Assembly: GCA_014925825.1 (NCBI GenBank)
Contig: JACGCK010000002.1
Coordinates: forward strand, 62,001-126,000
Reading direction: 5' to 3'
Length of the DNA stretch: 64,000 nt
Source: Pholiota molesta
Taxonomy: Eukaryota > Basidiomycota > Agaricomycetes > Agaricales > Strophariaceae
Positions within the stretch are counted from its first letter, which is position 1, and each line of letters begins with the position of its first letter. Both the position numbers and the translations under genes were made by a program. This document shows positions 11,329 to 22,090 of this stretch, one piece after another. Under the pieces are notes generated by a model, which saw only the letters and a list, made by a program, of their open reading frames with translations, had not been told where the DNA came from and did no database searches.

Positions 11329-12514
11329 ATGAATTTCTTCAAGAAGAAATCGGACACTCTTATCCCTCCCGTTTCCGCTCCGGCCCCTACTCCACCTTCT
11401 AGCTTCGCCAGCTCTCGAGGTTCTAGTAACACGTACATCGCCAGCAGGGATGGCGACCCCTACAATGGTATCAACCGACAAGGATCTTATGGCAACAAAG
11501 CTGTTGACGATGAGCCTTATGTCGATAAATACAGTAGAAGTCGAGGAGTCGGGGATGTTTATTCCCGTGGCGCGGCCGAGATAAACAAGGATCGTAATGA
11601 ACTCTTCTCTGGCTATACACCATCGAAAGGTGGCTCTGGCCGCTTCTTTGACGGGCCCGATATTGGAAGCGCTCCCCCTCCTGGTGAAGAGAACGACGAG
11701 GATGTGGAGGGTATCAAGCAACAAACTCGCTTTGTCAAGCAAGAGAGCGTTAACTCGACGAGGAATGCTCTCCGAATGGCTCGGGAGGCTGAAGAGACGG
11801 CTCGGAACACATTAAGTCGTTTAGGCGATCAATCTGGTATGCACACATGCTTGTACTTCATTATTTCTTCTATCTCACTCACAATGCAGAAAAATTGGCC
11901 AACACTGAGCGCCATCTCGATGTTTCGAAAGGACATTCTCAACGTGCGGACGACAAGACGGACGAGTTGAAGCAGCTCAACAAGTCTATCTTCCGCCCTG
12001 TTATCACGTTCAACAAAGATAGCAAACGAGCCGCTCAAGAAGCTAAAATACAGGCCAGATACGAGCAGGAGAGGGAAGAACGAGAGAAAGCTATGATGGA
12101 CATCCGAGACACCCAGAACCGTATAGGACAGGCAGCAACGTACGGCCGCGGAAACGCCGACGAAGAACTGCTTGGGAACCGTAGTCGTTTTAAAACGACG
12201 GACGAGAAGGCAGCCCGAATGGAACAGCGCAAACGTTATCAGTTCGAGAGCAATGCATCTGATGATGAAATAGAAGACGAACTAGACGATAATCTGGGCG
12301 AAATCAGTGAAGCGACCACCCGTCTCAAGGCTCTTGCAATGGCCATGGGCGAAGAAACTGACAATCAAATTGGAAGGATCAAACGTATCGAGGACAAGAC
12401 CACCGATGTTGATAACAGGATTTTCAGGAATACAGAACGCGTAAGTTCTTTCAAAAAACCAACAGGGAATTGTTACTGACTCATGTTTACCTTCAGCTCA
12501 AGAGAATCAAGTAA
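11329..12514 (+). CDS. SEC9: SNAP-25-type t-SNARE Sec9
   Basis: Plasma-membrane Qbc-SNARE for exocytosis, partnering syntaxin (Sso) and synaptobrevin (Snc). Exons 11329-11836, 11890-12440 and 12497-12514 give about 358 residues; the last exon codes only LKRIK. After a Ser/Gly/Pro-rich N-terminus (MNFFKKKSD), the first SNARE helix runs through [20 protein letters not shown] to [12 protein letters not shown]. The linker has FRPVITF and a charged EQEREEREK segment. The second SNARE helix covers [20 protein letters not shown], then [26 protein letters not shown]. There is no TM or Cys-rich palmitoylation loop, as expected for fungal Sec9. Confidence 0.93.
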
Positions 12515-12998
12515 TCGACTACGGATACATGTTTGATGTAGACAGCAAACAGCCCAAGATATACCCCATGGAGCATGCCTTCTATTTAAATCGGGATTTC
12601 TCAACTTTTTTCTTATGGACACTCGGTCTTTAGGTACGTCGTGCACCAAACGTGGCTGTCGCAGTTGTAAATTCATGCCACGCGTAGTATACGTAGTATT
12701 TAATCTTGTATGTTTTACTCATGCCCACAGTTATTGCTGATTTCATCCATTTTATCGAGTGGTTCACTCATACTTAGACTTGGCAATAAGTAATCGAGAA
12801 ATAACAAAAGTGAAAGCCTCTCATCTCACTCAGGGCCAAAGCCTCACTATGACACGATCACCTGATAACATGGCGCGGTTGGCACTTTCTCAGTCTGACT
12901 GAATTCAATGCCGTCGGTCCGTCACCTTTTACGCGTTTTTCTTGTCAACTAGCCCACAAACCTTCTTTTACTCTTTACTGAAGTATCAACGCTCTTAA
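12515..12998. other. Intergenic, SEC9 3' flank and SRA-gene promoter
   Basis: About 480 bases with no convincing coding frame and no repeat. Confidence 0.45.
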
Positions 12999-14602
12999 AT
13001 GTTGTCTGAGTACGAGGAAATAAGGCTCGCAAACATTAAAAAGGTGAGGAATCCCAAGACGCCTGTAGATTCTTCGCTTGGTGCTAATTCGCTTGTGTCT
13101 GCAGAACAAAGAACTATTAGCTTCGCTGGGATTTGACAAACCAACTTTGGAGCCTAAAGAGAAAAAACGCGTCAAGAAACCTCTCCCTCCCAAAAAAAGA
13201 AAAATATCCGAATCCGAATTATCTTCGAATGAATCCGAGCCGCAGACAGAATCATCAACCTCCAAAGCTCCGCGCGTCCAGTTGTCGGAGACTGCGCCTG
13301 AGGGAGCGGTGCGAAGAAGCTCTAGAAATGCTGGAAAGGTCGTTGATTACAAGAAGGAAATCATCAAAGACTCCCCAGTCCCAGTTGCGTATTTGAGCGG
13401 TGTCAAGAGCACTGAGAATACAGGCCCTATGGGACGCGAAAGTGGGAAACGCAAATATGACCCGTACGTTTCGCACTTCATACACTTATATATCCAGGTC
13501 TGAATCACCTCTTTAGAAAAACCTATGGTCCGATTCCAGGAATTGAGATAGGAACCTGGTGGGAGACTCGAGCAGGCTGCAGCGCAGATTCCATCCATGC
13601 GTAAGTTCCCTTTTAATTGATTGATAATTGCTTCTGACCTTTCACAAGACCTTGGGTTGGAGGCATATCCGGTGGTAGTAAGGGTGCCCATAGTGTAGTC
13701 ATTAGTGGAGGATACGACGACGACGTGGATCTGGGATATGCTTTGTGCGTTTTTCTCTTTTTTATCGATTAAAATATGTTGATGTTCCCTCAGCACCTAC
13801 ACCGGATCTGGTATTACTCCTCATATATTTCTGTACATCGAAGATCTAATGTCATTATCAACTAAGGCGGCCGCGATTTGAAAGGCACTAAAGCCAATCC
13901 TAAAAATGTAAATGCTATTTCTATCAAGTTTCCGTACCAACTCAATGATTATTAGCTTCGCACAGGACCACAGAGCTCTGACCAGACTTTCGAAAACAAT
14001 GTAGGTCACTATAATCCTGATTTTCCAGACATCCTTCTCACTTGATTGGCATCCGCAGTTCAACAGAATGTTGAAGGTATGCCCTATTCACCTTTTTTGC
14101 ATCGAAATATCATTTGCATATGCCCTATAGAAATCATGCGAAACAAAGAAGCCTATAAGGGTTGTTCGTGGCTACAAATTACAATCGCCATATGCGCCCA
14201 GCGAAGGGTAACGTATTTCTTCCCAAATAATAATTCATCTCTTTTGAATATATAAACTCAGATATCGCTACGACGGCCTTTATACGGTTGAAAACGTAAG
14301 CTGTAGAGATAGATCATGCATACGACTCCAACTAATATTTGTCTTCAGGCTTGGGCTGAAAAAGGATTGAACCCTCAGGGATACCTCGTGTGTAAATTCG
14401 CCTTCAAGGTAAGGTCATGCTCCCATCTCCCTACCATATCTCACAGCTTGTATCATCTTAGCGACTTCCGAATCAACCTCCTTTGCCTATTCGTGTTGCC
14501 GAAGGAGACAGCGAGGAAGCTCATGACGATGACGAAATCACGGAGCACAATATAGAAGAAACTGAGAAAGAAGAGATCGAACTTGAGTCTCACTCGAAAT
14601 AG
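12999..14602 (+). CDS. SRA-YDG domain protein (stand-alone, UHRF-like reader)
   Basis: Twelve exons, including one of only 18 nt (14059-14076), join in one frame. The N-terminal 140 residues are Lys/Ser-rich and basic (KKRVKKPLPPKKRK, nuclear signal-like) with an RRSSRNAGK patch. The SRA domain follows: KTYGPIPGIEIGTWWETR, DSIHAPWVGGISGG, GAHSVVISGGYDDDVDLG, FTYTGSGGRDLKG, QSSDQTFENN, SCETKKPIRVVRGYKL, SPYAPSEGYRYDGLYTV, WAEKGLNPQGYLVCKFAF and RLPNQPPLP, then an acidic tail. SRA domains bind hemimethylated or methylated CpG. I see no RING, PHD, SET or HNH domain, so it probably acts as a reader or adaptor. Domain call is firm; methyl-DNA binding is inferred from the family. Confidence 0.92.
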
Positions 14603-15431
14603 GCCTCCATCCCTTGGAAAATTCAACCTCGCTTTCTATGACAATGCTCATCCACTTGCTTTGAGCCTATACCCATTGTTTTGACGTAATTGCTGACCTC
14701 TACTTATCTACTTCTTGGGTTTATTGCTCTCGTAACTTGTAAGCCCTCAAAATTGTATCTTTCCGAATCAATCTAATGCCAAAAATAGGTCTTGGCTTTG
14801 ATTTTGATTTTGATCTACACCTTTCATGATACATCTACTGTAAGGTATGCCAGCGAAACGACTTGAATGGATAATTAATATTCCCCACACAAGACTATAC
14901 ATGGAAGCGTATCGTCGCGTTGAGATCTCACTCCATGAAACTGCGCAGAAGAGCATTGCATGGCGCCTGCTAATTGCAATGTATGGAATCTGGATTTTCT
15001 TCGGTCAGTCTATGCTCTCCAGTGAAAGCAACATCATAAGTTATTTTTAGTGTTGTGCCATCTGACTGCATCTAGTGATAGCTTTGCCCCAAATTGGAGC
15101 TGTGTTCACCCACATCAGCTCAGAGCGTACCCAAAAATCGGAATCAATACATGTTCATTGCTGATCGGCATCTTTTCATACAAGTCTTGTGGCACTCGGG
15201 GGTTGCCTGGGGTTGCGGTTGGTTTTACCGCCCAATATTCAACTCTTCGATACGGGGAAAATATCGCAACTTAGGCAACGCAAAAATGTTTTGGCTTCGA
15301 CATGTGAGAATCTTGCCGTTCTCTCTCTCTCTTACTTTGAACTTTATGGAGCTATCTGTGTCTGTAAGACATAAAAAGGGACCAGGACTGCTTGACCTAT
15401 ATCGCCTTCAGTTGAAGTCCAACATATCGAC
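14603..15431. other. Intergenic region
   Basis: About 830 bases. Several unrelated short open frames (for example 15094-15435) have no family features and overlap each other. I see no gene or repeat. Confidence 0.45.
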
Positions 15432-16521
15432 ATGATCAAACTTGCATCTAGTTTTCTTACTTTTCTTGGCCTAGTCTCGAATCTGGGATATGTGAATGCT
15501 GTAGCTGGCGTTACCACTTTCAATGATGTATGTTAATCTTTCCCTATCCATTTTGTTATTGAATGTCGACTTTTTCAACAGTACGGTACCCAAAGCGGTG
15601 TAGCTTGTTCAGGTTTTGATTATAATTCTTATATTGGCAGATTATCGGTGGCTAATAAAGAGTCGTAGGATTCTCGCCGAATAATTCTCAGGGGAATGGA
15701 ATTTTTGCCGCCGCCATGGCTGATTTATCTCCTTTGTGGACTGGCGCTATGTGTTCTGGAACTAAAGATGCTAGCAAATGGTAAATGGGCAAAGACCGCA
15801 TTATTCTAATGATCACGTTCTCATAGATTGCATACTCCACTAGCAATGGGAAAGGTGCTTGCACCAACTGTACAGGGCGTCAGTGGATTTTATTTTATCT
15901 TCGTGGCGAAACAATGCTTACAATCTGAACATAGCTTCGTGTGCCGGAGAACAGCAATGCGGTCATGTAAGTACTGGGTTCTAAGTTTGCAATATTCGAC
16001 CCTTGACATGATTTCCATAGTGCTTCAACGTTAAATGTATATCCATTATACATAGGTCGCTCATGGTACTTTCTGACGCACTTGTAAATAGGCACAAGCT
16101 CCTTGGATGGAGAGACAAGTGGGGCCTGCAGCGGAAACACAATCAAAGTCAAAATAATTGACGCGTAAGTGTTTACATTTCAGTGGTTTGTCTGGATTCA
16201 TGCCTACGTCCTAAAATAACTAGGTGTCCCTCGACTCATCCAGCAAACTACTGCAAGACACCTGAGTTCGGTGGAGTGAGATATTTTTTAATTTATATTA
16301 TTGGAACCATTTTGACAGAACGATCAACTTGTAGACTGTTCCTGATCGAGAGGCCTGTGAGGCCAGTGGAATTAATGCTCTAGATATTGCGACTACTGCA
16401 CGTAGCGCTCTGTCCAGTTTCGTAAGCTCTTTCTTTGTCCTATTGAAAGATATTCTGTTCCGACCTTGATTCTCTCTAGCAAGGAAATCTCAACATCGAT
16501 ATCGAGTCTACCTCCTGTTGA
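15432..16521 (+). CDS. Secreted barwin/double-psi beta-barrel protein (expansin-like/EG45-like)
   Basis: No long open frame covers this gene; it appears only after joining about nine short exons. The start codon opens a signal peptide (MIKLASSFLTFLGLVSNLGY). Then come GVTTFNDYGTQSGVACSGF, GIFAAAMADLSPLWTGAMC, GTKDASKCNGKGACTN, SCAGEQQCGHCFNV, GETSGACSGNTIKVKIIDAC, PSTHPANYCKTPEFGG, DREACEASGINALDIAT and the ending QGNLNIDIESTSC with stop at 16519-16521. The Cys pattern, CGxC(F/Y)xV, IIDACPS and NxLDI are those of barwin-like DPBB proteins, which loosen or bind wall polysaccharides. All splice sites I needed are GT-AG. No break found. Function is by family. Confidence 0.82.
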
Positions 16522-17379
16522 GAAGGGCAAGAGAGGTGCTATCCTCAAGAATGTTTTGGTAGCTATGTTGAATGGATGCTCTCTACATACCTTGGGATTT
16601 GACCTTGTAAAAGAAAGCGTGTTGAAACTTGAAATTGGGTTCAATTCAAAACTTGCACCACCAAAATAAAATGGGGATCCAGTACATATTGGCACTACCT
16701 TTTATTCAACTTAGAAGGTACCCCAAACACACCTACTTTGAGTAGTGGTCTCGGTACTTGGCTACCCAACCTGAACCCAACCTTTCGTCAGAGTCACTGA
16801 CTCAACTTTCAGTAGCCTATTTAAGTATCTGTTCCCCTTTTCGGTGCAACATACATAGCTGCCAAAAATGGGCGTGCCTTGTACTATATTTAGACTTACC
16901 TGTTGACGCTAGTGATCGGCAGCATGCGTTGTAGCGGCCTTCGGCAGCCATGTGTTTAGCCGATGAGTGCAGTTGGTCGACATGTTTTTCAGTCTGGAGG
17001 GTGTGAGAGCAGAACAAGGCAATATATATAGAAGAACACGAAAGTGGGGCATGATCATGATGCACACTGAGTCTGCATCCATCGTTACGGCAACATTCTA
17101 TACAGAACATGTCAAGGCAAATTTTCAGCGGACAGAAGGCTCCTGGTGAGAAAAGCTGTAAATCAACTGTAAAAATATGAACTTGAAACATCTCACGAGA
17201 AAACGACGCTGACAAGACCGTGCCCTCATCCCACCATATTTCCGTTCTTTTCCCACTGAGCTGGCTGCTGTAGGTATTTCAGCACTCCATCTCACAAGGA
17301 GCAACTGTCCTGACTGCAAAGGAAGTACCTAATACAGACCTTCAAATAATTTAAAACAAAATACTCCTAAAGTATCGCC
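16522..17379. other. Intergenic region between the two DPBB genes
   Basis: About 860 bases. A minus-strand frame (16817-17215, Cys-rich, no motif) looks like chance. No repeat seen. Confidence 0.45.
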
Positions 17380-18459
17380 ATGCACTCTTTTGCACCTTCC
17401 CTGTCTTTTCTGCTTTCTCTCATCCTCCTCCCACTTCAATTCCAATCTGCGGCATTGGCTCGTGCCGCGGAACTTGCGCCGGCGAACGCCAACAACTTCG
17501 CAGCGAGGGATCTAAGCTATCCTCGCCACGGCTCCCATCGTCGCCACCGCGCAGAAGTAGGCCATGCCCGAAATGCGCGCTCTGACCTTATGCTTTATCC
17601 TGGGCGAAGGGCGGCGAATGCTAGATTCACCTATTTCAAGACTGGACTGTAAGTAAAACGCGCGTCTTCAACCATTTTACGGTCTTTCTAACCTTGCTGT
17701 GGGTATGTAGAGGCGCTTGTGGCGGGGTCAATGTCGCGTCAGACTTCGTGCGTACAAGTCTTTAGCATGTTGTTTGCGATCTTCCTAATCACTGAGTTAC
17801 TGCGTGTACAGATCGTCGCATTGGATATGCAGGTCAGTACGCGAGCTACGACTCAATACTACCAGGTTTCAAATGACCATGTCCGTCTCTAGCAATTTGA
17901 TGTTGACAGTCATTGTGGGGCGGCTATTACTATCACAAGCAATGGCAAGACAGCTCACGCAACAATCGCTGATCGAGTAAGTCTCTTCAAGTTTCTTTCA
18001 CTCTTCCATATCTCAACTGGGGTCGTGTGCAATATTGAAACGTGTACTAATTCTATTTTTCTTTAGTGCGTCGGCTGTGGATTCAATAATCTGGACTTGA
18101 CCTCTGGTCTGTACGCATTCTTTGATCCCACCATGAGTGGCACCATCTTCGGAGAATGGGAATTTGGCAATGGGGCTCCTACCCCTACGCCGACACCAAC
18201 GCCAACACCAACACCAACACCGACACCGACAAGTACCAAAACGTCAACTCGTCAAACCCCCACCATGACGACGTCGACAACCAAGACCACCTCCACTACT
18301 ACATCCACAACGGCTTCCACCACCACCACCAGCAGCGCTGCCCCCACAACCACGGCAGCGGCTCCAGTTCAAACGTTGTCAGGTAACATTGAGCAAGCCT
18401 ATTTGGCTCTCTTGGGCATGAGCGGCATTGTTCTCGGATCTCTCGGTTCCTCCAATTGA
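17380..18459 (+). CDS. Secreted RlpA-like double-psi beta-barrel protein with Pro/Thr stalk
   Basis: About 267 residues from exons 17380-17648, 17711-17747, 17812-17832 (21 nt), 17893-17976 and 18067-18459. A signal peptide (residues 1-27) is followed by a basic region with RHGSHRRHRAEVGH. The DPBB domain has RFTYFKTGLGACGG, NVASDFIVALDMQQFD, SHCGAAITITSNGKTAHATI and ADRCVGCGFNNLDL. The C-terminal third is a TP-repeat and Thr/Ser-rich stalk ending in a hydrophobic segment (AYLALLGMSGIVLGSL), a possible GPI signal. Related fungal proteins act at the cell wall. It lies 858 bp after another DPBB gene of a different subfamily. Confidence 0.88.
18178..18235 (+). repeat. Thr-Pro coding microsatellite-like repeat
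   Basis: About nine imperfect hexamers of the type ACNCCN code for (TP)n in the stalk of the DPBB protein. Third-base differences between units show selection at protein level rather than recent slippage alone. Confidence 0.7.
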
Positions 18460-18664
18460 TCCATAGAGATAGCTGGAAATGCGCGAACGCGATGGATAAT
18501 GCTTCTTTTCGTACTGCTTTATCGTATAGGTACATACGTTGGTGCTAGTTTATTAATTGATATCACGTCTGCGAGCCGTGTAAAAGACTGCGTGATGGAA
18601 CCATATAGTTCTGCATTTAAATAGCATGAAATGTGGGGTCTATGCGGAAATAAAGATGCAAGGA

Positions 18665-19830
18665 TCATAGTTGTTCCAAAGCTTCCTTAACGGTGTGTAG
18701 GAAAAGCTCCTTGTCCTGGTCTATTGGCCTATCCAGTCTCCCCAGTTTCCAGAGACGATATAAGCTCTTGATGTGCTCCCGGAGGATTTCTTGCTTGCCA
18801 TCCTGCTCGTCGGTGACTGGATCGACAACGCAAGATTCGTCCGTGATATTTTTGGGTTCATTAGAAACTGATGACGAGGCAGGTGCTGAGGTAGTTTCGA
18901 TACCTTGCGCAGACACCGTGTTAGATTCGGTGTCGGACGTGGGAGAATCATCGATGAGAGGGGGTGAAGATGCTCCGGATATTGATTCCATGGCGAGTGC
19001 TGCAAGACGGCTGGCGAGGGCGCCAGGTTCTGGAGGTTGTAAGGGGTTGTAAAGCACGCCGCGATGTGCTTGCAGGTCGTCAGAAGAAACAATTATGCGT
19101 TCCGATGATTTGTTTTGACCATCTGGGTATTTAACGTTCCTTTCTGGACGTGGCGAGGGTAGAGTGGAGTCTCCAGAGCCTGATTGAGATGATCAATGAA
19201 AGACTGAAGTGGCTGCGACAGTGACATACCTTGTACGGCAGAGTATTGGGCCCAATATGCATCTTCAGAATTTGGATTGGGATCGAACTTATTGGAAGAT
19301 ACGGGGGCGCGATCGGCATCGTCGTCGCCGCCTCCATAGGCATCCCAGTATGAATCATCATCCTCTTCTGTGACGGTAATATTATAGGCTGGCTCGGGAA
19401 GAAAATCATCTGGTGCATAGATGGCATAAGCCCTCTCGAACGAGGGATCCGAGTCTGCGGGGAAAGGCATGAGGGCGACGTTGTGGTAGAGCCAGCCAGA
19501 ATCGTCCCAGAGAAATACAAGACGGAGATCGGGGGTAATGCGGACGTGGGCACAAAGATTGTCGCCTGGAGAGTCTGCGGAATAGTTTACGGGAGTAGAA
19601 GGATCAGGGGGTGGGACTGGGACAGATTGCAACAGCTGCACTGCGCGTGACTGCTGCACAGAAGGCCATGCCAGGTACTCGGCCGGGGTCTCGGGCGAGA
19701 GGGCGAGAAAGTGGTGCCGCTGAAGGAGCGGGCGGGAGAGGAGATGGGCTGGCACGGGGCCCGTGAGCGGACAGAGATAGTCGAGCACGACCTGGACCGT
19801 CCCGGGCGAGAGGCGCGCTGCACACCCCAT
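18665..19830 (-). CDS. Conserved hypothetical acidic protein
   Basis: Two exons split by a 50-nt intron (about 19180-19229) give about 371 residues. The downstream frame joins exactly, which supports the gene. The N-terminal half is globular (MGCAARLSPGTVQVVLDYLC; AHVRITPDLRLVFLWDDSGW; YAIYAPDDFLPEPAYN). The middle is acidic with two related aromatic motifs, DDSYWDAYGG and EDAYWAQYSAV. The C-terminal part has ALASRLAALAMESI and a helical LREHIKSLYRLWKLGRLDRPIDQDKELFLHTVKEAL. No signal peptide or TM. I do not recognise the family. It diverges from the gene at 19887 with only 56 bp between start codons. Confidence 0.75.
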
Positions 19831-19886
19831 CGCCGTCTTTCGTCAACCACCGTCGCTTACATAACCCCCATCTCCTTCCTCTCCCC

Positions 19887-20461
19887 ATGTATCCCGTTCT
19901 CCTCGCCCTCCTCGCCCTCCCCCTCTTGGCCCTGGCCCAGGTAAGCATCTCGGCTCGCCCCTCGCCATCGCGCTCATCCATCCATAGGGCACATCATCAC
20001 CCGCGGCTACCACCGCTGCCGCCCAAACCACCTCACCCGCACCCGCCACCACAGGCAATGCCACTGTCGTCGCCCAAAACCAAAACAGCACTGTCGTCTT
20101 CACCTCCCTCTCCACCAGCATCGGACTAGGCCCTGGTAGAGTAGAGACTACCGTCGTCGCCACCCAGCTCATCACATCTGTGCTGCCTGTTGCTACGACC
20201 AACGCAACTGCAGGCAACTCGACCCAGGCCAATGCAACCACCGCAGCCTCAACCACGGCAACACCGGCAAATCTGCCTACGGCGCCTACAAATGTCGATG
20301 GTGGTGGAGTGGGAGGCGCACCTTCACCGGGAGCCCAGAGCAGCAACGGCGCATTTGGTCCAGATGACGGCTATATCGCTGCTGCGACGACGCTTGCAAA
20401 AAAGGCAGTCGCCGTCTCTCTCGTGGTCTCGATGGTCGGAGGGGCACTCGTTGTCTTGTAA
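19887..20461 (+). CDS. Secreted Ser/Thr/Ala-rich wall-type protein
   Basis: Exon 1 (19887-19940) codes a signal peptide MYPVLLALLALPLLALAQ. Exon 2 (19988-20461) follows a 47-nt intron. The mature part is rich in Thr, Ala, Ser and Asn with several N-x-T/S sites (NATVV, NSTVV, NATAG, NSTQ, NATTA), then a Gly-rich VDGGGVGGAP and a C-terminal hydrophobic segment (AVAVSLVVSMVGGALVVL) suited to GPI anchoring. About 173 residues. Probably a cell-surface glycoprotein; no enzyme motif. Shares its short promoter with the minus-strand gene at 19830. Confidence 0.8.
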
Positions 20462-20658
20462 TGGATACCACTGACTCTGCACATGGGACTATATATCATG
20501 GACTCTCTTCGAGCGGATACATGCATCTTCCTACTATTTACGCATTCGTTACGCCTGGCTGTAGAACAATTCATTTACCTTTATCCTTTGCTTTATTACC
20601 ACGTCAATAGTTACCAACGTTAATCTTTCAAAGTATCCATCTGCGGCATCCGCCGGTC

Positions 20659-22090
20659 ATGCTCTCTCATTTCCTACGATCACTTCCTCGCAAGGCTGCT
20701 TCTTATCCAAACTCAATCTCTGCCTGCCTGCAAAAGCTCATGTCCACCGCTGCTCTCCCTGACGCAAAGCGACAAAAGATGACTAAAGTGCACGATCTCC
20801 ATTCCTCTTGGGAACCGTGTTGACTCTTTTTCAGATAATCGGCACGCACAATGGGACTTTCCACTGCGACGAGGCGTTGGCCGTCTTTTTGCTTCGTCAG
20901 ACTGCAACCTACCGCGACGCAGGCCTCAAGCGCTCTCGCGATCCTGCAGTCCTTGACACTTGTGACATCGTAGTCGACGTTGGCGCCATCTACGACGAAG
21001 CCAAACAGCGCTTCGATCATCACCAGCGTGGCTTTACAGAAGTTTTTGGCCATGGATTCGAAACGAAACTGTCCTCTGCCGGGCTTGTCTACAAGTCAGT
21101 GTTGCACATTTATCAAAATCCTAAAAGTATTTATCATTTTCTTTTAATCGAAAGGCACTTCGGACAAGAAGTCATTGCCAACAAGACGCAACTTCCCGTC
21201 ACAGATCCCAAAGTCAACGTTCTTTGGTTGAAATTGTACAGAGTTAGTATTATTTCCAATCTCCTTGTCCTAGATCTTTAATCTTAACGTTTCTTGGAGG
21301 AGTTCATTGAAGCTATCGATGGCATTGACAACGGCATTTCCCAATACCCAAGCGACCTAAAGCCCAAGTACCGCAGCCGCACCGATCTCTCTAGCCGTGT
21401 TGGAGCCCTCAACCCTTGGTGGAACCAATCTACCGACTCTCAGACTGTTGATGTGAGTATATTCAAATTGGCAATTTTTTTTCCCATCTGCTGAGCGCTT
21501 GCAGGCTCAATTTGAGAAAGCTTCTCTTCTCACCGGCGAGGAATTCTTGGGAAGGTTAAACTACTATGCCAATGCCTGGCTCCCTGCCCGCGACCTCCTC
21601 ATCGCCTCTGTCACTTCCAGCAAAGCCACCGTCGACCCAAGCGGAAAGATCATTCTCTTCGAGCAATTCCTTCCCTGGAAGGTGGGCCAACTTACCAGCT
21701 CTCTTCTTTTTCAGTGCTCATACTTTTTTTAGGAGCATTTGTTCGAATTGGAGGCAGACGAGAGCTCGGGGATTGAGGCCAACCAAGCCATTTACGTTGT
21801 CTATCCTGACGAAACTGGTGGCAACTGGCGGGTCCAAGCTGTCCCTCTCTCCCCGGAGAGCTTCGAGAGTCGAAAGGCCCTTCCGGAGGCTTGGAGGGGC
21901 TTGCGCGACGAAGAGCTCTCTAAGGCATCTGGTATCGATGGAGGTATATTCATTCATGCATCTGGATTCATCGGCGGTAAGAGGCTTTATCTTGTCCTGT
22001 CTGTATTGCGATCTGATTCAGGATGTGCTTGTAGGCAACAAGACCAAAGAGGGCGCTCTCAAGATCGCGCAGGCTGCGCTTGCCATGTGA
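20659..22090 (+). CDS. MYG1: MYG1 exonuclease-like DHH-family protein
   Basis: Conserved eukaryotic MYG1 (UPF0160), a DHH-type 3'-5' RNA exonuclease acting in nucleus and mitochondria. Exons: 20659-20787, 20835-21094, 21155-21242, 21300-21452, 21505-21681, 21733-21976 and 22035-22090. Motifs: IGTHNGTFHCDEALA, VDVGAIYDEAKQRFDHHQRG (DHH), SSAGLVYKHFGQEVI, IDGIDNGI, GALNPWWN, LPWKEHLFELE, YVVYPDETGGNWRVQAVP, LPEAWRGLRDEELS, GIDGGIFIHASGFIGGN. I chose the first ATG because the 27-residue extension (MLSHFLRSLPRKAASYPNSI) is basic with no acidic residue, like a mitochondrial presequence; the second ATG at 20740 would give the nuclear form. Confidence 0.93.

Noticed and set aside
11308..11742. 144-codon antisense frame over SEC9 exon 1
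   Set aside because: Fully inside a well-supported gene on the other strand, with no motif.
15432..16521. Decayed DPBB pseudogene
   Set aside because: First impression only; with correct short introns every exon joins in frame.
16817..17215. Cys-rich minus-strand frame of 132 codons
   Set aside because: No signal peptide, no conserved spacing, lies between two plus-strand genes; chance is more likely.
19604..19981. Arg-rich antisense frame over the divergent start region, and the 167-codon frame at 19843-20346
   Set aside because: GC-rich shadows of the two real genes; composition is Arg/Val/Ala repeats without domain features.
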